DNA from: Polynucleobacter sp. GWA2_45_21 | GTDB taxonomy: Bacteria > Pseudomonadota > Gammaproteobacteria > Burkholderiales > Burkholderiaceae | Assembly (NCBI RefSeq): GCF_001830325.1 | Contig: NZ_MHZG01000001.1 | Span: 620,001-684,000 of the forward strand | Reading direction: 5' to 3' | DNA: 64,000 bases | Shown: piece after piece, positions 38,190-48,398 of the stretch | How the letters are laid out: each line of letters starts with the position of its first letter | Position numbering within the stretch: the first letter of the stretch is position 1 | The notes under the pieces: model-generated | The model's database searches: none | What the model was told of the DNA's origin: nothing | The model's input: the letters and a program-made list of their open reading frames with translations, nothing else | Made by a program: the position numbers and the translations under genes

Positions 38190-39356
38190 TTACAAGCCAG
38201 CTGCTGCGCGTAAGGCAGGCGCCTTATCGCACTGTTCCCAAGTAAATTCTGGCTCTTCACGACCAAAGTGGCCATAAGCAGCAGTCTTGCGATAAATCGG
38301 ACGCAAGAGATTCAACATCTTGACGATACCCTTTGGACGCAAGTCAAAGTGCTCAGATACCAGTTGTGCAATCTTCTCATCAGAGATCTTGCCAGTGCCA
38401 AAGGTGCTCACCATCACTGAAGTTGGCTTAGCTACACCAATCGCATAAGAGATCTGAATCAAGCACTTACTTGCCAAACCAGCGGCAACCACGTTCTTGG
38501 CCACATAGCGACCAGCGTAAGCAGCAGAACGGTCAACTTTGGATGGATCTTTGCCTGAGAAAGCACCGCCACCGTGAGGAGCCGCACCGCCGTAGGTGTC
38601 CACAATGATCTTGCGACCTGTCAGACCGCAATCGCCTTGCGGGCCGCCAATAACGAATCGACCTGTTGGGTTTACCAAGAAGTTAATCGCACCTTTAATC
38701 AAATGCTTCGGCAATACTGGTTTGATGATTTCTTCGATGACTGCTTCGCGCAATTTCTCGAGAGAGATTTCTTCATCATGTTGCGTGGAGAGAACGACTG
38801 TATCGATTGAGTCAGGCTTGCCATCCACATAGCGCAAGGTCACTTGAGACTTCGCATCTGGACGCAACCAGTTCAAACGGCCATCACGGCGTAGTTGAGA
38901 CTGACGCTCTACCAAGCGGTGTGACAAATGAATTGGCAAAGGCATCAGCTCTGCAGTTTCGTCACAAGCGTAACCAAACATCAAACCTTGGTCACCAGCG
39001 CCTTGATCTAAACCGTCGTCATGCGCCTTATCTACGCCCTGAGCGATGTCTGGGCTTTGCTTGTCATAAGCAACCAACACAGCACAACCTTTGTAATCAA
39101 TACCGTAGTCAGTGTTGTCGTAACCAATTTCACGCAAAGTATTGCGAGCTACTTGGATGTAATCCACATTGGCGTTCGTTGTGATTTCACCAGCTAAAAC
39201 TACCAAGCCGGTATTGCACAAAGTTTCTGCAGCAACGCGCGCAGTTGGGTTCTGAGCTAGGATTGAATCCAGGATGGCATCAGAGATTTGGTCTGCTACT
39301 TTATCGGGGTGACCTTCAGAAACGGATTCTGAGGTAAAGAAGTAATCATTTGCCAT
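38190..39356 (-). CDS. metK: S-adenosylmethionine synthetase
   Basis: A 388-residue enzyme making SAM from methionine and [19 protein letters not shown] near the start holds the ATP/metal site, [12 protein letters not shown] is the methionine-site loop, and [19 protein letters not shown] is the P-loop-like motif. The ATG is preceded by AAAGGA. Its leader contains a SAM-II type aptamer, so excess SAM should lower its expression. Downstream, on the same strand and after a separate SAH-controlled leader, come ahcY and metF. Confidence 0.97.
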   Translation of the reverse strand: MANDYFFTSESVSEGHPDKVADQISDAILDSILAQNPTARVAAETLCNTGLVVLAGEITTNANVDYIQVARNTLREIGYDNTDYGIDYKGCAVLVAYDKQSPDIAQGVDKAHDDGLDQGAGDQGLMFGYACDETAELMPLPIHLSHRLVERQSQLRRDGRLNWLRPDAKSQVTLRYVDGKPDSIDTVVLSTQHDEEISLEKLREAVIEEIIKPVLPKHLIKGAINFLVNPTGRFVIGGPQGDCGLTGRKIIVDTYGGAAPHGGGAFSGKDPSKVDRSAAYAGRYVAKNVVAAGLASKCLIQISYAIGVAKPTSVMVSTFGTGKISDEKIAQLVSEHFDLRPKGIVKMLNLLRPIYRKTAAYGHFGREEPEFTWEQCDKAPALRAAAGL

Positions 39357-39419
39357 TGCATATTCCTTTAAAAATTAACACGATCTATGGGACAACTCGA
39401 CGTGCCAGGAACTTCAACG

Positions 39420-39476
39420 GCGACGCTTTAGCAGAATTTATGAATCGCCCTGCAAGTTGCCTTAACTCAGCGATGG
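39420..39476 (-). promoter_or_regulatory. SAM-II type riboswitch before metK
   Basis: The metK leader fits the compact SAM-II pseudoknot. P1 pairs ATCGC (39470-39474) with GCGAT (39443-39447). The loop TGAGTTAAGG...CTTGCAGG matches the conserved loop pattern (TGA, then TTGCAG). Loop bases GAGTT can pair with AATTC (39433-39438) to make the pseudoknot, and the conserved 3' tail GCTAAAGC is at 39425-39432. SAM-II RNAs sense SAM and repress methionine or SAM genes; they are best known from Alphaproteobacteria. The aptamer ends about 65 bases before the metK start. The rest of 39357-39559 holds the two divergent promoters; no gene is seen there. Confidence 0.82.
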
Positions 39477-39559
39477 GTGAATTCTATCCGAAAAACGCCT
39501 TATTCATCAAGCGGCATAGGAAATTTGGCCCTAGCGCTGGCATTGAATATCATTAGAGG

Positions 39560-40420
39560 GTGCGCAAACTCCTTCTCAAGCTAACCCTCGCTGCAATTGC
39601 AGTGTTGCCCTTATTCCTAGTTCAGGTCATTGGGGGTGTTTTGGGAATTTTGGCTTATGTCGGCTCAAAGCAATATCGATCACTTTTTCGCCCTCAATAT
39701 GAGGCCGTTGTTAAGAGTCATCATTTACCCCTGCAAATCTGGCATGCGGCGGCGGCCTCAGGTCAACTTTTCTCAGACAGCCTGTGGATTTGGCGAAATC
39801 CAAAAAAAGCACTTTCCCTTGTTGAAGTACAAGACTGGGATCTCGTTGAGGCGGCAATCAATGAGGGTCATGGCTTAGTCATGCTCACCCCACACCTTGG
39901 TGGTTTTGAAATCATTCCTAGGGTATTAGCCCAGCATTTTCCAGCGACCATTCTTTATCGCCCATCCCGCCAAGAGTGGCTAAATGAAGTAGTTGAAGAA
40001 GGTCGCGCCTATCCCAATATGCACTTCGTGCCAACTAATCTGAATGGCGTTCGTCAAATGACTCGGGCGCTGACACGGGGTGAAGCCATTGGCATTCTTC
40101 CAGATCAGGTACCTAGCGGCGGTGAAGGCGTTTGGGTACCCTTCTTTGGACGCCCAGCCTACACAACTCCGCTACCGGCACGTCTAGCTAATCGCAACAA
40201 CACGCCAGTGGTCATGTTTACCGCCAAGCGCAAAGGTCTTGGCAAAGGTTGGCTAATGCAGGCTAAGAGATTGGCGCCACTCTCTGAAGACTCCATGCTT
40301 GCTGCAGCTGAACTGAACACTGCCATTGAGAATGCGATCCTAGTTGCGCCCAATCAATTTATCTGGGCATATAACCGCTACAAACATCCTAGCGGAGCAG
40401 AATTACCACCAAGCAATTAG
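39560..40420 (+). CDS. LpxL/HtrB-family lipid A acyltransferase (first copy)
   Basis: A 286-residue inner membrane acyltransferase. One N-terminal hydrophobic segment (about 3-30) anchors it, and the catalytic HX4E is His112-Glu117 (PHLGGFE); GILPDQVPSGGEGVWVPFFG is the conserved later block. It should add a secondary acyl chain to Kdo2-lipid IVA. The start is a GTG at 39560 with an AGAGG almost touching it, so the start is not certain. The next gene is a paralogue, 26 bases downstream, and together they probably acylate the two positions of lipid A. Confidence 0.88.
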   Translation: MRKLLLKLTLAAIAVLPLFLVQVIGGVLGILAYVGSKQYRSLFRPQYEAVVKSHHLPLQIWHAAAASGQLFSDSLWIWRNPKKALSLVEVQDWDLVEAAINEGHGLVMLTPHLGGFEIIPRVLAQHFPATILYRPSRQEWLNEVVEEGRAYPNMHFVPTNLNGVRQMTRALTRGEAIGILPDQVPSGGEGVWVPFFGRPAYTTPLPARLANRNNTPVVMFTAKRKGLGKGWLMQAKRLAPLSEDSMLAAAELNTAIENAILVAPNQFIWAYNRYKHPSGAELPPSN

Positions 40421-40445
40421 TTAATAAATTTATAATTTATTCAAC

Positions 40446-41345
40446 ATGACCTGGTTACAAAACGTTTTTAATTTTCTGGCGCTGAACTTACTGCGCCTTT
40501 TTGCATTTTTGCCTTACGCCCTCACCATTTATATTGGCTACGGTCTCGGATGGTTGGCGGCACACATACCAAATGAGCGTGCCAAGGTTGTAAAAACGAA
40601 CTTGCGCTTGTGCTTCCCTGATCTGAGTGAAGATGAAATTGATTCTCTTGCACTAGAGCACTGGAAACTATTTGGGCGTAGCGTCATTGAGAGAAGTCGT
40701 ATTTGGCTTGGTAGCGGAAAACAAATTACCGATATCGTCACCATCAACTCTGCAATCACTTTAGGCGATCGGAAGCCACGACTCTTAATTAACCCTCATT
40801 TTGTAGGGCTTGAAGGCGGCTTCATGGCGCTGTCTGTTTTAGCAAGTCAGCATGATTGGCCTCGTGGTGCCGGCCTCTACCAGAATATGAAGAATCCATT
40901 CTTTAATCAAAAGATGATTGAATGGCGTAATCGTTTTGGGGGTAAATCCATTGAGAGGCAAAGTCGCTTACGTGATTTGATTCGTGAAATTCAAACAGGG
41001 AACTTTATTTTTATTGCCCCTGATATTGATCTCGGCCCCCGTGACTCTGTTTTTGTTCCCTTCTTTGGAATCCAAACCAATACGATCACTTCAGTCTCGC
41101 GCCTAGCTAGGCTCAGTGGCGCAGAAGTTTGCCTCATGACCACCACATTAAATCCTGATCGCATGGGCTATACGTGCAATATCAGTGCACCACTACCCAA
41201 CTTTCCAACAGATGACGTTGAGGCAGATACCGCACGCCTGAATAAATATATCGAAGACCTTGTTCGCGAAAGGCCTGCAGAGTACTATTGGGTACATAAA
41301 CGCTTTAAGCATCGGCCAGCTGGCGAGCCTGGTCTTTATAACTAA
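40446..41345 (+). CDS. LpxL/HtrB-family lipid A acyltransferase (second copy)
   Basis: A 299-residue paralogue of the preceding gene. It has an N-terminal membrane segment ([21 protein letters not shown]), the block [20 protein letters not shown], catalytic His118-Glu123 (NPHFVGLEG), and [16 protein letters not shown] in the middle. The two enzymes differ enough to use different acyl positions or chain lengths. It is closer to the third, partial copy at 63642-64000 than to its immediate neighbour. dapF follows 11 bases later. Confidence 0.88.
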   Translation: MTWLQNVFNFLALNLLRLFAFLPYALTIYIGYGLGWLAAHIPNERAKVVKTNLRLCFPDLSEDEIDSLALEHWKLFGRSVIERSRIWLGSGKQITDIVTINSAITLGDRKPRLLINPHFVGLEGGFMALSVLASQHDWPRGAGLYQNMKNPFFNQKMIEWRNRFGGKSIERQSRLRDLIREIQTGNFIFIAPDIDLGPRDSVFVPFFGIQTNTITSVSRLARLSGAEVCLMTTTLNPDRMGYTCNISAPLPNFPTDDVEADTARLNKYIEDLVRERPAEYYWVHKRFKHRPAGEPGLYN

Positions 41346-41356
41346 TTGGAAATCTT

Positions 41357-42259
41357 TTGAGTACGAATTTAAACAAGCCTACGCGCACATTACGCTTCAC
41401 CAAAATGCATGGTGCCGGCAATGATTTCATTGTGCTCAATGGAATTGATCAAGACCTCAGCGATATCACTCGCGAGCAGTGGCAAAAAATAGCCCATCGC
41501 CAATTTGGTATTGGTGCTGATCAAATCCTGCTGGTTGAAAAAGCCACGCGTCCTGATGCAGATTTTCGTTATCGCATTTTTAATGCGGATGGCGGCGAGG
41601 TGGAACAATGCGGCAATGGATCACGTTGCTTTGTTCGCTTTGTGCTCGACCAAGGTCTTTCTACAAAGAATCCTTTGCGCGTTGAAGTTGCGCATACAGT
41701 GCTTACACTCAAATCTCATGAAGATGGCCAGGTGGAAGTGGATATGGGCGCTCCGATTTTTGATCACAGCCAAATTCCATTTAATGCGAGTGGCTTAGCA
41801 AGCAAGCAAGAGTTTCATGAAATGCTCTACGCATTACCGATTGCAACGCCTGCTACACACGATAGCTGGATTGGCGTCTTATCGATGGGCAATCCCCATG
41901 CAGTTCAAGTAGTCGGTGATGTGGATAGTGCACCTGTACTCGAAGAGGGTCCATCCATTGAAAGAGATCCTGTATTTCCAAAAAGAGTTAACGCTGGCTA
42001 TATGCAAGTTATTAATCGCAATGAAATCAAGTTGCGTGTTTATGAGCGTGGCGCTGGCGAAACTCTCGCCTGTGGCACTGGTGCATGCGCAGCAGTAGTC
42101 TCCGGCATTCGTCGTGGCTTACTTTACTCACCCGTCAAAGTGCATACCCGCGGTGGTGATTTGCAAATTGCCTGGGGCGGTATGATCAATGAAGTTGCTC
42201 AGCCCGTCATCATGACTGGGCCAGCCATCACCGTGTTTGAGGGTGAAACAAAGATCTAA
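41357..42259 (+). CDS. dapF: Diaminopimelate epimerase
   Basis: A 300-residue racemase that converts LL- to meso-diaminopimelate for peptidoglycan and lysine. [15 protein letters not shown] is the N-terminal block. The two catalytic Cys lie in [10 protein letters not shown] and in [11 protein letters not shown], both intact. The start is a TTG with TTGGAAA about seven bases upstream; the protein begins [14 protein letters not shown]. It lies in a cell-envelope group with the LpxL-like genes and converges on pyrE. Confidence 0.95.
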   Translation: MSTNLNKPTRTLRFTKMHGAGNDFIVLNGIDQDLSDITREQWQKIAHRQFGIGADQILLVEKATRPDADFRYRIFNADGGEVEQCGNGSRCFVRFVLDQGLSTKNPLRVEVAHTVLTLKSHEDGQVEVDMGAPIFDHSQIPFNASGLASKQEFHEMLYALPIATPATHDSWIGVLSMGNPHAVQVVGDVDSAPVLEEGPSIERDPVFPKRVNAGYMQVINRNEIKLRVYERGAGETLACGTGACAAVVSGIRRGLLYSPVKVHTRGGDLQIAWGGMINEVAQPVIMTGPAITVFEGETKI

Positions 42260-42297
42260 GAGTGAAAATGTGAGCGCTGCTGCTAACACTCTTTAGA

Positions 42298-42966
42298 TTA
42301 AATGCCGTATTTCTCGCGATAAGCCTTCACGGCTGGTAGATAGTTTGTTAGCTCAGCATTGCTGGAGGTGGTTAAGAAAGCCATCAGGTCTGCCAAGTTT
42401 GCAATTGCAACCACTGGCAATCCAAACTCTTGCTCTACCGCCTGTACTGCCGACTTATCGCCAATCTCCGTAGCAGTGCCTGACTTTTCCATACGATCCA
42501 AAGCAATCAATACCGCCGCTGGCTCTGCACCTGCATCGCGAATGAGCTTTACGGACTCACGTACAGACGTGCCTGCAGAAATCACATCATCGATGATGAC
42601 TACTTTGCCTTTGACTGGAGCGCCCACCAATGAGCCTCCCTCGCCATGATCTTTGGCTTCTTTACGGTTGTAGGCATAGGGCACATTACGGCCAGCATCA
42701 GCCAAAGCGATTGCAGTGGCAGCAGCCAGGGTGATGCCTTTATAGGCCGGTCCATAAAGCATGTCGTATTGCAAGCCAGACTCTTGCAAGGCTTTGGCGT
42801 AGTAACGGCCTAAGGCGCTTAAGCGAGCTCCATCATTAAATCCACCCGCATTAAAGAAATAGGGAGAAAGGCGACCCGCTTTAGTTTTAAACTCCCCAAA
42901 CGACAAAACATTTGCCTCCAAGGCAAATTGAATAAAGTTATCTTGATTAGAATTTTTTGAGCTCAT
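42298..42966 (-). CDS. pyrE: Orotate phosphoribosyltransferase
   Basis: A 222-residue enzyme of pyrimidine synthesis that joins orotate to PRPP. GRLSPYFFNAGGFNDG and YGPAYKGITLA are orotate-site blocks, AYNRKEAKDHGEGG is the mobile catalytic loop, and VVIIDDVISAGTS is the PRPP-binding motif. All are intact. It starts divergent from the exonuclease III gene, with 8 bases between the two ATGs, an order common in Burkholderiales. Confidence 0.96.
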   Translation of the reverse strand: MSSKNSNQDNFIQFALEANVLSFGEFKTKAGRLSPYFFNAGGFNDGARLSALGRYYAKALQESGLQYDMLYGPAYKGITLAAATAIALADAGRNVPYAYNRKEAKDHGEGGSLVGAPVKGKVVIIDDVISAGTSVRESVKLIRDAGAEPAAVLIALDRMEKSGTATEIGDKSAVQAVEQEFGLPVVAIANLADLMAFLTTSSNAELTNYLPAVKAYREKYGI

Positions 42967-42974
42967 AGGCCTAT

Positions 42975-43757
42975 ATGTTACGCATCATTTCTGCCAACCT
43001 CAACGGTATCCGTTCTGCGGTCAAAAAAGGCTTCATGCCTTGGGTTGTAAAACAAAAGGCCGACTTTGTCTGCATGCAGGAGCTCAAAGCTCAACAGGAT
43101 GACTTAGAAGATGCCATTCTCAATCCGGATGGGTTACACGGCTTTTTTCATCATGCTGAGAAAAAGGGCTACAGCGGCTGCGGCATCTACACCCCACATC
43201 AGCCTGACGAGGTGCTCTATGGCTATGGGAATGAAGAATTTGATGCTGAAGGGCGCTATGTAGAGGCTCGATTCAAGAAGCTCTCAGTAATCTCGGTATA
43301 TATGCCCTCAGGCTCCAGCTCACCAGAAAGGCAAGAGGCGAAATATCGCTATCTGGATTCTTTTCTACCGCATCTGCTTGAACTCAAAAAGTCAGGACGT
43401 GAGATTGTGCTGTGCGGGGATGTAAATATTGCCCACAATGAAATCGATCTGAAAAACTGGAAAGGCAACCTGAAGAACTCAGGATTTTTACCAGAAGAGC
43501 GTGCTTGGCTGACAAACCTATTTGGCAAAGTCGGTTACGTAGATGTCTATAGAAAGCTAGAGCCAGAAGCGACCGATGCCTGCTACACCTGGTGGAGCAA
43601 TCGGGGTCAAGCGTATGCAAAGAACGTGGGCTGGCGTATCGACTATCACATCACCACTCCAGGAATTGCAGCAAGCGCTAAAAATACTGCGGTGTATAAA
43701 GAGGAGCGCTTCTCAGATCACGCACCACTCACAGTAGATTACGACTGGTCTATTTAG
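42975..43757 (+). CDS. xth: Exodeoxyribonuclease III
   Basis: A 260-residue AP endonuclease/exonuclease of the ExoIII family for base-excision repair. Active-site motifs are ISANLNGIRSA (Asn), CMQELKAQ (metal Glu), VNIAHNEIDL (Asp-Asn pair), WRIDYHI (Asp) and SDHAPLTVDY (Asp-His). The length is typical. Its last 8 bases overlap the end of the convergent AmpG-like gene. Confidence 0.95.
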   Translation: MLRIISANLNGIRSAVKKGFMPWVVKQKADFVCMQELKAQQDDLEDAILNPDGLHGFFHHAEKKGYSGCGIYTPHQPDEVLYGYGNEEFDAEGRYVEARFKKLSVISVYMPSGSSSPERQEAKYRYLDSFLPHLLELKKSGREIVLCGDVNIAHNEIDLKNWKGNLKNSGFLPEERAWLTNLFGKVGYVDVYRKLEPEATDACYTWWSNRGQAYAKNVGWRIDYHITTPGIAASAKNTAVYKEERFSDHAPLTVDYDWSI

Positions 43758-45084
43758 CGACCTGTGAGTCGTGTTTTTTAAATTCCACAACTTTGAAATG
43801 AATAGTCAGCCAAATCAGAATTAAGACCGGCGCGCCAATAATTGCCGTGCTAATAAAAAAGTTTGAGTAGCCAAAAGCATTAACAAAGACACCTGAAAAT
43901 CCAGCCAACCACTTTGGCAAAAGGAGCATCATGGAACTAAACAATGCGTACTGGGTTGCAGAGTATTGAATATTCGTCAGCGCCGACAAGAACGCAATAA
44001 AGGCGGCCGAAGCAATTCCGGAACTCAGGTTATCGGCAGAAATTACCCAGATCAAGCCATGTAAGTCATGACCCTGAGTGGCAAGCCAGGCAAATAATAA
44101 ATTGCTAACAGCCGATAAAATTGCACCCAACAACAAAATGCGCATCACACCAAAACGTAAAGTGAGCACACCTCCAAGGAAGGCGCCGACTAATGTCATC
44201 ACTACGCCAAAGACTTTACTAACAGCTGCCACCTCATCTTTGGTGTAACCCATATCTACATAAAAGGGGTTAGCCATGATGCCCATAACCACATCACTAA
44301 TGCGATAGATGGCAATTAAGGACAAAATCAAAATTGCGTGCCAACCATAGCGTTTAATAAAGTCGGAAAATGGTTCAATCAAAGTTTGATGCAGCCATGC
44401 TTTTGCATTGCGAGCTTTTGCCAGCTCAATACGAACAGGCTCTTTACTAAACAAGGTAGTGACCACACCGACGCCAATCGAGAGCGCCATACAAAGATAG
44501 GCAAATTGCCATGCAGCAGGATCATAGCTGGCTGAGCCTGACTCAGCGCGGGCAGCCAACCAAAGAACGCCAGCACCAGCCCAAATTAAGGCGAGTCGAT
44601 AACCTGTTTGATATGTGGCCGCTAAAGCTGCTTGATGATCGCTATCAGCAGACTCGATCCGAAAAGCATCCAGGGCAATATCTTGAGTGGCAGAACCAAA
44701 GGCAACCAGGAGTGCGCACCATACAACCGGCGTGAGCTGAACTTTGGGATCAATACTAGCCATACCGAGCAGACCAAGAACAATTAGCAGCTGCGCAAAA
44801 AGCAGCCAGCTACGTCTTCTGCCAAATAATGTTGATAACAAGGGAATGGGCAATCGATCTACTAAAGGTGCCCACATCCATTTAAACGCGTAGATCAAAC
44901 CAACCCAAGTGAGATAGCCAATAGTGCTGCGATCAATGCCAGCCTCTCTTAGCCAAAAGCTCAAGGTACCCAAAATAAGCAGCAGGGGTAGACCAGCGGA
45001 GAAGCCCAGGAAGAGCATTCGGAGGCATGGCCATTCGAGATAAACCCGAAAATCTTTCAGCCAGGACTGAAGGCTACTAAGCAC
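43750..45084 (-). CDS. AmpG-like muropeptide MFS permease
   Basis: A 444-residue, 12-helix major facilitator protein. It begins with the AmpG-like LRMLFLGFSAGLPLLLILGTLSFWL in two blocks, and the ATQDIALDAFRIE motif after helix 4 is characteristic of AmpG. It should import GlcNAc-anhydroMurNAc peptides released by lytic transglycosylases such as the Slt at 32979, for recycling. Substrate assignment is by family only. It overlaps metW by 8 bases. Confidence 0.87.
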   Translation of the reverse strand: MLSSLQSWLKDFRVYLEWPCLRMLFLGFSAGLPLLLILGTLSFWLREAGIDRSTIGYLTWVGLIYAFKWMWAPLVDRLPIPLLSTLFGRRRSWLLFAQLLIVLGLLGMASIDPKVQLTPVVWCALLVAFGSATQDIALDAFRIESADSDHQAALAATYQTGYRLALIWAGAGVLWLAARAESGSASYDPAAWQFAYLCMALSIGVGVVTTLFSKEPVRIELAKARNAKAWLHQTLIEPFSDFIKRYGWHAILILSLIAIYRISDVVMGIMANPFYVDMGYTKDEVAAVSKVFGVVMTLVGAFLGGVLTLRFGVMRILLLGAILSAVSNLLFAWLATQGHDLHGLIWVISADNLSSGIASAAFIAFLSALTNIQYSATQYALFSSMMLLLPKWLAGFSGVFVNAFGYSNFFISTAIIGAPVLILIWLTIHFKVVEFKKHDSQVAK

Positions 45085-45658
45085 GTCGAACGCGGAACAG
45101 CGCTAGGCTTCCAAAAAGATTGGGCATCAAAGTAACCTGGCGACCCTCATGCAAGATGCATTGATCCAGAATTTGCAGGCCCAAGCTTGAGGCTAATTTT
45201 TCAAAGTCAGCAACAGTCAGAACGCGTACATTGGGTGTGTTGTACCACTGGTAAGGCAAGCTTTTAGAAACTGGCATATGGCCAAAGCCAACCGCTAGGC
45301 GATGAGACCAATGGCCAAAATTTGGGAAAGAAACAACTGACTCTTTGCCAACGCGCACCACTTCACGCAGGATCTTTTCAGTTTCATGAATGGTTTGCAG
45401 TGTTTGGGAGAGTACGACCGTATCGAAACTATTATTCTCAAAAAGCGCCAAGCCGCCTTCAAGATTTTGCTGAATGACGTTCAAGCCTTTTTGCACGCAA
45501 GAAAGTACGCGAGCGTCATCTATCTCAACACCATAGGCATGCACTGGCTTTTGTTTCTGCAAGTACTCCAAGAAACTGCCATCGCCGCAACCAAGGTCAA
45601 GCACCTCGCTATTAGGAGCAATCCAGTTCGCTATTGCGGCAAAGTCAGCGCGCTTCAT
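45077..45658 (-). CDS. metW: Methionine biosynthesis protein MetW
   Basis: A 193-residue Rossmann-fold protein with the SAM motif [15 protein letters not shown] near residue 20 and [10 protein letters not shown]. MetW works with MetX to make O-acylhomoserine in several proteobacteria; it probably activates MetX. The ATG overlaps the metX stop by 4 bases. The metX-metW order is standard for Betaproteobacteria. Confidence 0.94.
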   Translation of the reverse strand: MKRADFAAIANWIAPNSEVLDLGCGDGSFLEYLQKQKPVHAYGVEIDDARVLSCVQKGLNVIQQNLEGGLALFENNSFDTVVLSQTLQTIHETEKILREVVRVGKESVVSFPNFGHWSHRLAVGFGHMPVSKSLPYQWYNTPNVRVLTVADFEKLASSLGLQILDQCILHEGRQVTLMPNLFGSLALFRVRRA

Positions 45659-46794
45659 GATTTAGCCTCTAGCATTTGTTCGAAATAAGCACGAATCAGA
45701 TTGTGATAACGCGGGTCATCCAATAAGAAAGCATCATGCCCATGTGGCGCATCAATCTCTGCATAACTCACTTCACTCTTATTGCTGAGTAAGGATTCCA
45801 CAATTTCGCGACTGCGGTTGGGAGGAAAGCGCCAATCCGTAGAAAAGCTCACAACTAAAAACTTGGCTTGCACTTCGGCTAGGGCACGATTCAAGCTGCC
45901 CTCGTAACGACGAGAAGGGTCAAAATAATCTAGCGCCCGAGTAATGAGCAAATAGGTATTGGCATCAAAGTAAGTAGAAAACTTATCACCTTGATGACGC
46001 AAATAACTCTCCACCTCAAATTCCACATCAAAGCTAAAGCGATAGTCGTGAGACTCGCCATTTGGTCTTTGTAGTTCACGCCCAAACTTTTCCGCCATGT
46101 CATCGTCAGAAAGGTAAGTGATATGCCCAACCATGCGAGCCAATCTGAGGCCCCGCTTAGGCACTACACCATGCTCGTAGTAGTTGCCTCCATGAAAATC
46201 TGGGTCAGACAAAATAGCATTACGCGCCACTTCGTTAAATGCAATGTTCTGTGCGCTGAGTTTTGGCGTAGATGCAATTACCAAACAATGTGCAAGGCGT
46301 TTTGGGAACTGGATGGACCAAGCCAGTGCCTGCATTCCGCCCAAGCTTCCGCCGATAACTGCAGCAAAACGACGAATGCCCAACTTATCAGCCAAGCGCG
46401 CCTGAGTGTTGACCCAGTCTTCAACCGTAATTACTGGGAAGTCTGCGCCATAGGGCTTACCAGTAGCCGGATTAATACTCATGGGACCTGTGGATCCAAA
46501 ACAAGAGCCTAAGTTATTGACGCCAATAACAAAGAAATGATCCGTATCAACCGGCTTACCCGGTCCAATCATGTTGTCCCACCAGCCAATATCGTTTGGA
46601 TCATCTGGGTTGGGGCCGGCTACATGATGCGATGCATTCAATGCATGACAAACCAGCACGGCATTACTTTTATCGGCATTGAGTTTGCCGTAAGTTTCAA
46701 TTACTAAATCGTAGCCCGATAAGATGGCGCCACTTTGCAAAGGCAAGGGCTCGGCAAAGTGGATGGTATTTCTAGAGAGGTGTAGCTCGCTCAT
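45655..46794 (-). CDS. metX: Homoserine O-acyltransferase MetX
   Basis: A 379-residue alpha/beta-hydrolase-fold enzyme that activates homoserine with an acetyl or succinyl group, the first step of methionine synthesis. The nucleophile Ser150 lies in [12 protein letters not shown], the Asp in STDWRFPP and the His in DAPHGHDAF. Bacterial MetX of this group with MetW often uses succinyl-CoA; which donor applies is unclear. The start overlaps the slmA stop by 4 bases, so no separate leader or riboswitch is present. Confidence 0.95.
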   Translation of the reverse strand: MSELHLSRNTIHFAEPLPLQSGAILSGYDLVIETYGKLNADKSNAVLVCHALNASHHVAGPNPDDPNDIGWWDNMIGPGKPVDTDHFFVIGVNNLGSCFGSTGPMSINPATGKPYGADFPVITVEDWVNTQARLADKLGIRRFAAVIGGSLGGMQALAWSIQFPKRLAHCLVIASTPKLSAQNIAFNEVARNAILSDPDFHGGNYYEHGVVPKRGLRLARMVGHITYLSDDDMAEKFGRELQRPNGESHDYRFSFDVEFEVESYLRHQGDKFSTYFDANTYLLITRALDYFDPSRRYEGSLNRALAEVQAKFLVVSFSTDWRFPPNRSREIVESLLSNKSEVSYAEIDAPHGHDAFLLDDPRYHNLIRAYFEQMLEAKS

Positions 46795-47447
46795 TCGGAC
46801 AGAAGAATGCGAAGACTAATATCAGATGCTTCCGTTGGCAGCTTCTTAAAGCCACTGCGTGCAAATCGGTGCCAGCGCCCTAGCACGCAACTCATCAACA
46901 TAGCCGCTCGGATGCTAACCTCATCTTGACTAACATTCGCCCAAGCTCCGCCTTGAGTTTGAGCAATGCGCAAAGACTGCTTTAGAGATGCCTCCACGCG
47001 GTCTAGCACTTGTGTAATACGCTCTTGCAGGCGATCATCCTCTTGCAATAAGGCATCACCCAAAAGTACGCGAGTCATGCCAGGATTCTTTTCTGCGAAG
47101 AACAACAACATCTGCAAAATCCCGCGCGCTTGCGCAAGGCCAGACTCTTCTTTTTGATTAATCTGATTAATCAAGCCAAAAACGGTTTGCTCAATAAATG
47201 AAATCAAGCCCTCAAACATCTGCGCCTTACTAGCGAAGTGTCGGTAGAGTGCTGCTTCTGAAACTTGAATTTTTGCTGCTAACGCTGCAGTGGTTACGCG
47301 CTCACCCTTCGGGTTTTGCAACATCTCAGCCAATACTTGCAAGATCTGTAAACGGCGCTCGCCAGGGCGTGGGCGCTTGCGTGTCTTACCCTCTTCGGCA
47401 ACTGTCGCCTCGATCTCTGATGCAGTAGGGTCTAAAGAATCACGCAT
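46791..47447 (-). CDS. slmA: Nucleoid occlusion factor SlmA (TetR family)
   Basis: A 218-residue TetR-like DNA-binding protein. The N-terminal helix-turn-helix is [21 protein letters not shown] and the [16 protein letters not shown] helix begins the dimerisation domain. These match SlmA, which binds sites across the chromosome and blocks FtsZ-ring assembly over the nucleoid. It is co-transcribed with argB upstream (22-base gap) and metX downstream. A role as an ordinary repressor cannot be excluded. Confidence 0.88.
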   Translation of the reverse strand: MRDSLDPTASEIEATVAEEGKTRKRPRPGERRLQILQVLAEMLQNPKGERVTTAALAAKIQVSEAALYRHFASKAQMFEGLISFIEQTVFGLINQINQKEESGLAQARGILQMLLFFAEKNPGMTRVLLGDALLQEDDRLQERITQVLDRVEASLKQSLRIAQTQGGAWANVSQDEVSIRAAMLMSCVLGRWHRFARSGFKKLPTEASDISLRILLSE

Positions 47448-47469
47448 GTCTATATCTCTTATTGGTCTC

Positions 47470-48372
47470 TTAGCGGGAGCGAATCATTGTTCCAAAAGCC
47501 TGCTCTGTCAGAATTTCTAACAATAAAGAGTGCTCAATGCGTCCATCAATAATGTGAACTGAATTCACGCCACTCTTTGCCGCATCCAATGCAGAGGAAA
47601 TCTTCGGCAACATTCCGCCCGAGATCGTGCCATCAGCAAAAAGGCCATCAATTTCACGCGCAGTCAGGTCAGTTAAGAGCGTACCGCTTTTATCCATCAC
47701 ACCAGGGATATTAGTCATCATGACCAATTTCTCTGCATGCAAAATTTCCGCCATCTTGCCAGCGACTAAGTCAGCATTGATGTTGTATGCCTGACCCTCT
47801 TCGCTAAATCCAATTGGAGAGATCACCGGAATAAAGGCATCGTCTTGCAATGCTTTTACAACTGCCGGGTTAATGGCTTCAATCTCACCAACAAATCCTA
47901 AATCAATAGTGCCGCCAGCGTTCTTCTCATCGGCAACAAACATTTTCTTGGCCCGAATCAAGCCGCCGTCTTTACCAGTTAAGCCAACCGCCTGACCACC
48001 AAAGTGGTTAATCAACATCACAATATCCTGCTGCACTTCGCCGCCGAGAACCCACTCCACCACTTCCATAGTTTCTTCATCGGTTACGCGCATGCCCTGA
48101 ATAAAGGTGCCCGTCTTGCCAATCTTTTTGAGGGCCTCATCAATTTGTGGGCCGCCGCCATGAACGACGACAGGGTTCATGCCAACCAGCTTCAGCAGGA
48201 TGACATCACGAGCAAAACTTTCTTTCAGGCGCTCTTCAACCATCGCATTTCCACCGTACTTAATCACAATAGTCTTACCGTGATATGCACGAATGTAAGG
48301 CAAAGCCTCGGCCAAAATCTCCGCCTTCAGTAAAGGTGAGATTTCGCTAATAGATGGGGATTGCTTGGTCAT
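47470..48372 (-). CDS. argB: Acetylglutamate kinase
   Basis: A 300-residue amino-acid kinase, second step of arginine synthesis. [11 protein letters not shown] is the phosphate-binding Lys-Gly-Gly block, [10 protein letters not shown] the substrate loop, and [15 protein letters not shown] the ATP block. The extended N-terminus ([17 protein letters not shown]) fits the arginine-feedback-inhibited, hexameric type. It starts 26 bases after dksA. Confidence 0.96.
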   Translation of the reverse strand: MTKQSPSISEISPLLKAEILAEALPYIRAYHGKTIVIKYGGNAMVEERLKESFARDVILLKLVGMNPVVVHGGGPQIDEALKKIGKTGTFIQGMRVTDEETMEVVEWVLGGEVQQDIVMLINHFGGQAVGLTGKDGGLIRAKKMFVADEKNAGGTIDLGFVGEIEAINPAVVKALQDDAFIPVISPIGFSEEGQAYNINADLVAGKMAEILHAEKLVMMTNIPGVMDKSGTLLTDLTAREIDGLFADGTISGGMLPKISSALDAAKSGVNSVHIIDGRIEHSLLLEILTEQAFGTMIRSR

Positions 48373-48398
48373 TGCTACTTTTATATTCAGTCTAGTAA

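Noticed and set aside
40423..40441. AT-rich inverted repeat between the two acyltransferase genes
   Set aside because: Only A/T pairs in a 26-base gap inside a probable operon; likely chance.
42258..42291. AAGAGTG ... CACTCTT between dapF and pyrE as a terminator
   Set aside because: Seven-base stem with a 20-base loop and only a short T-run; too weak to call.
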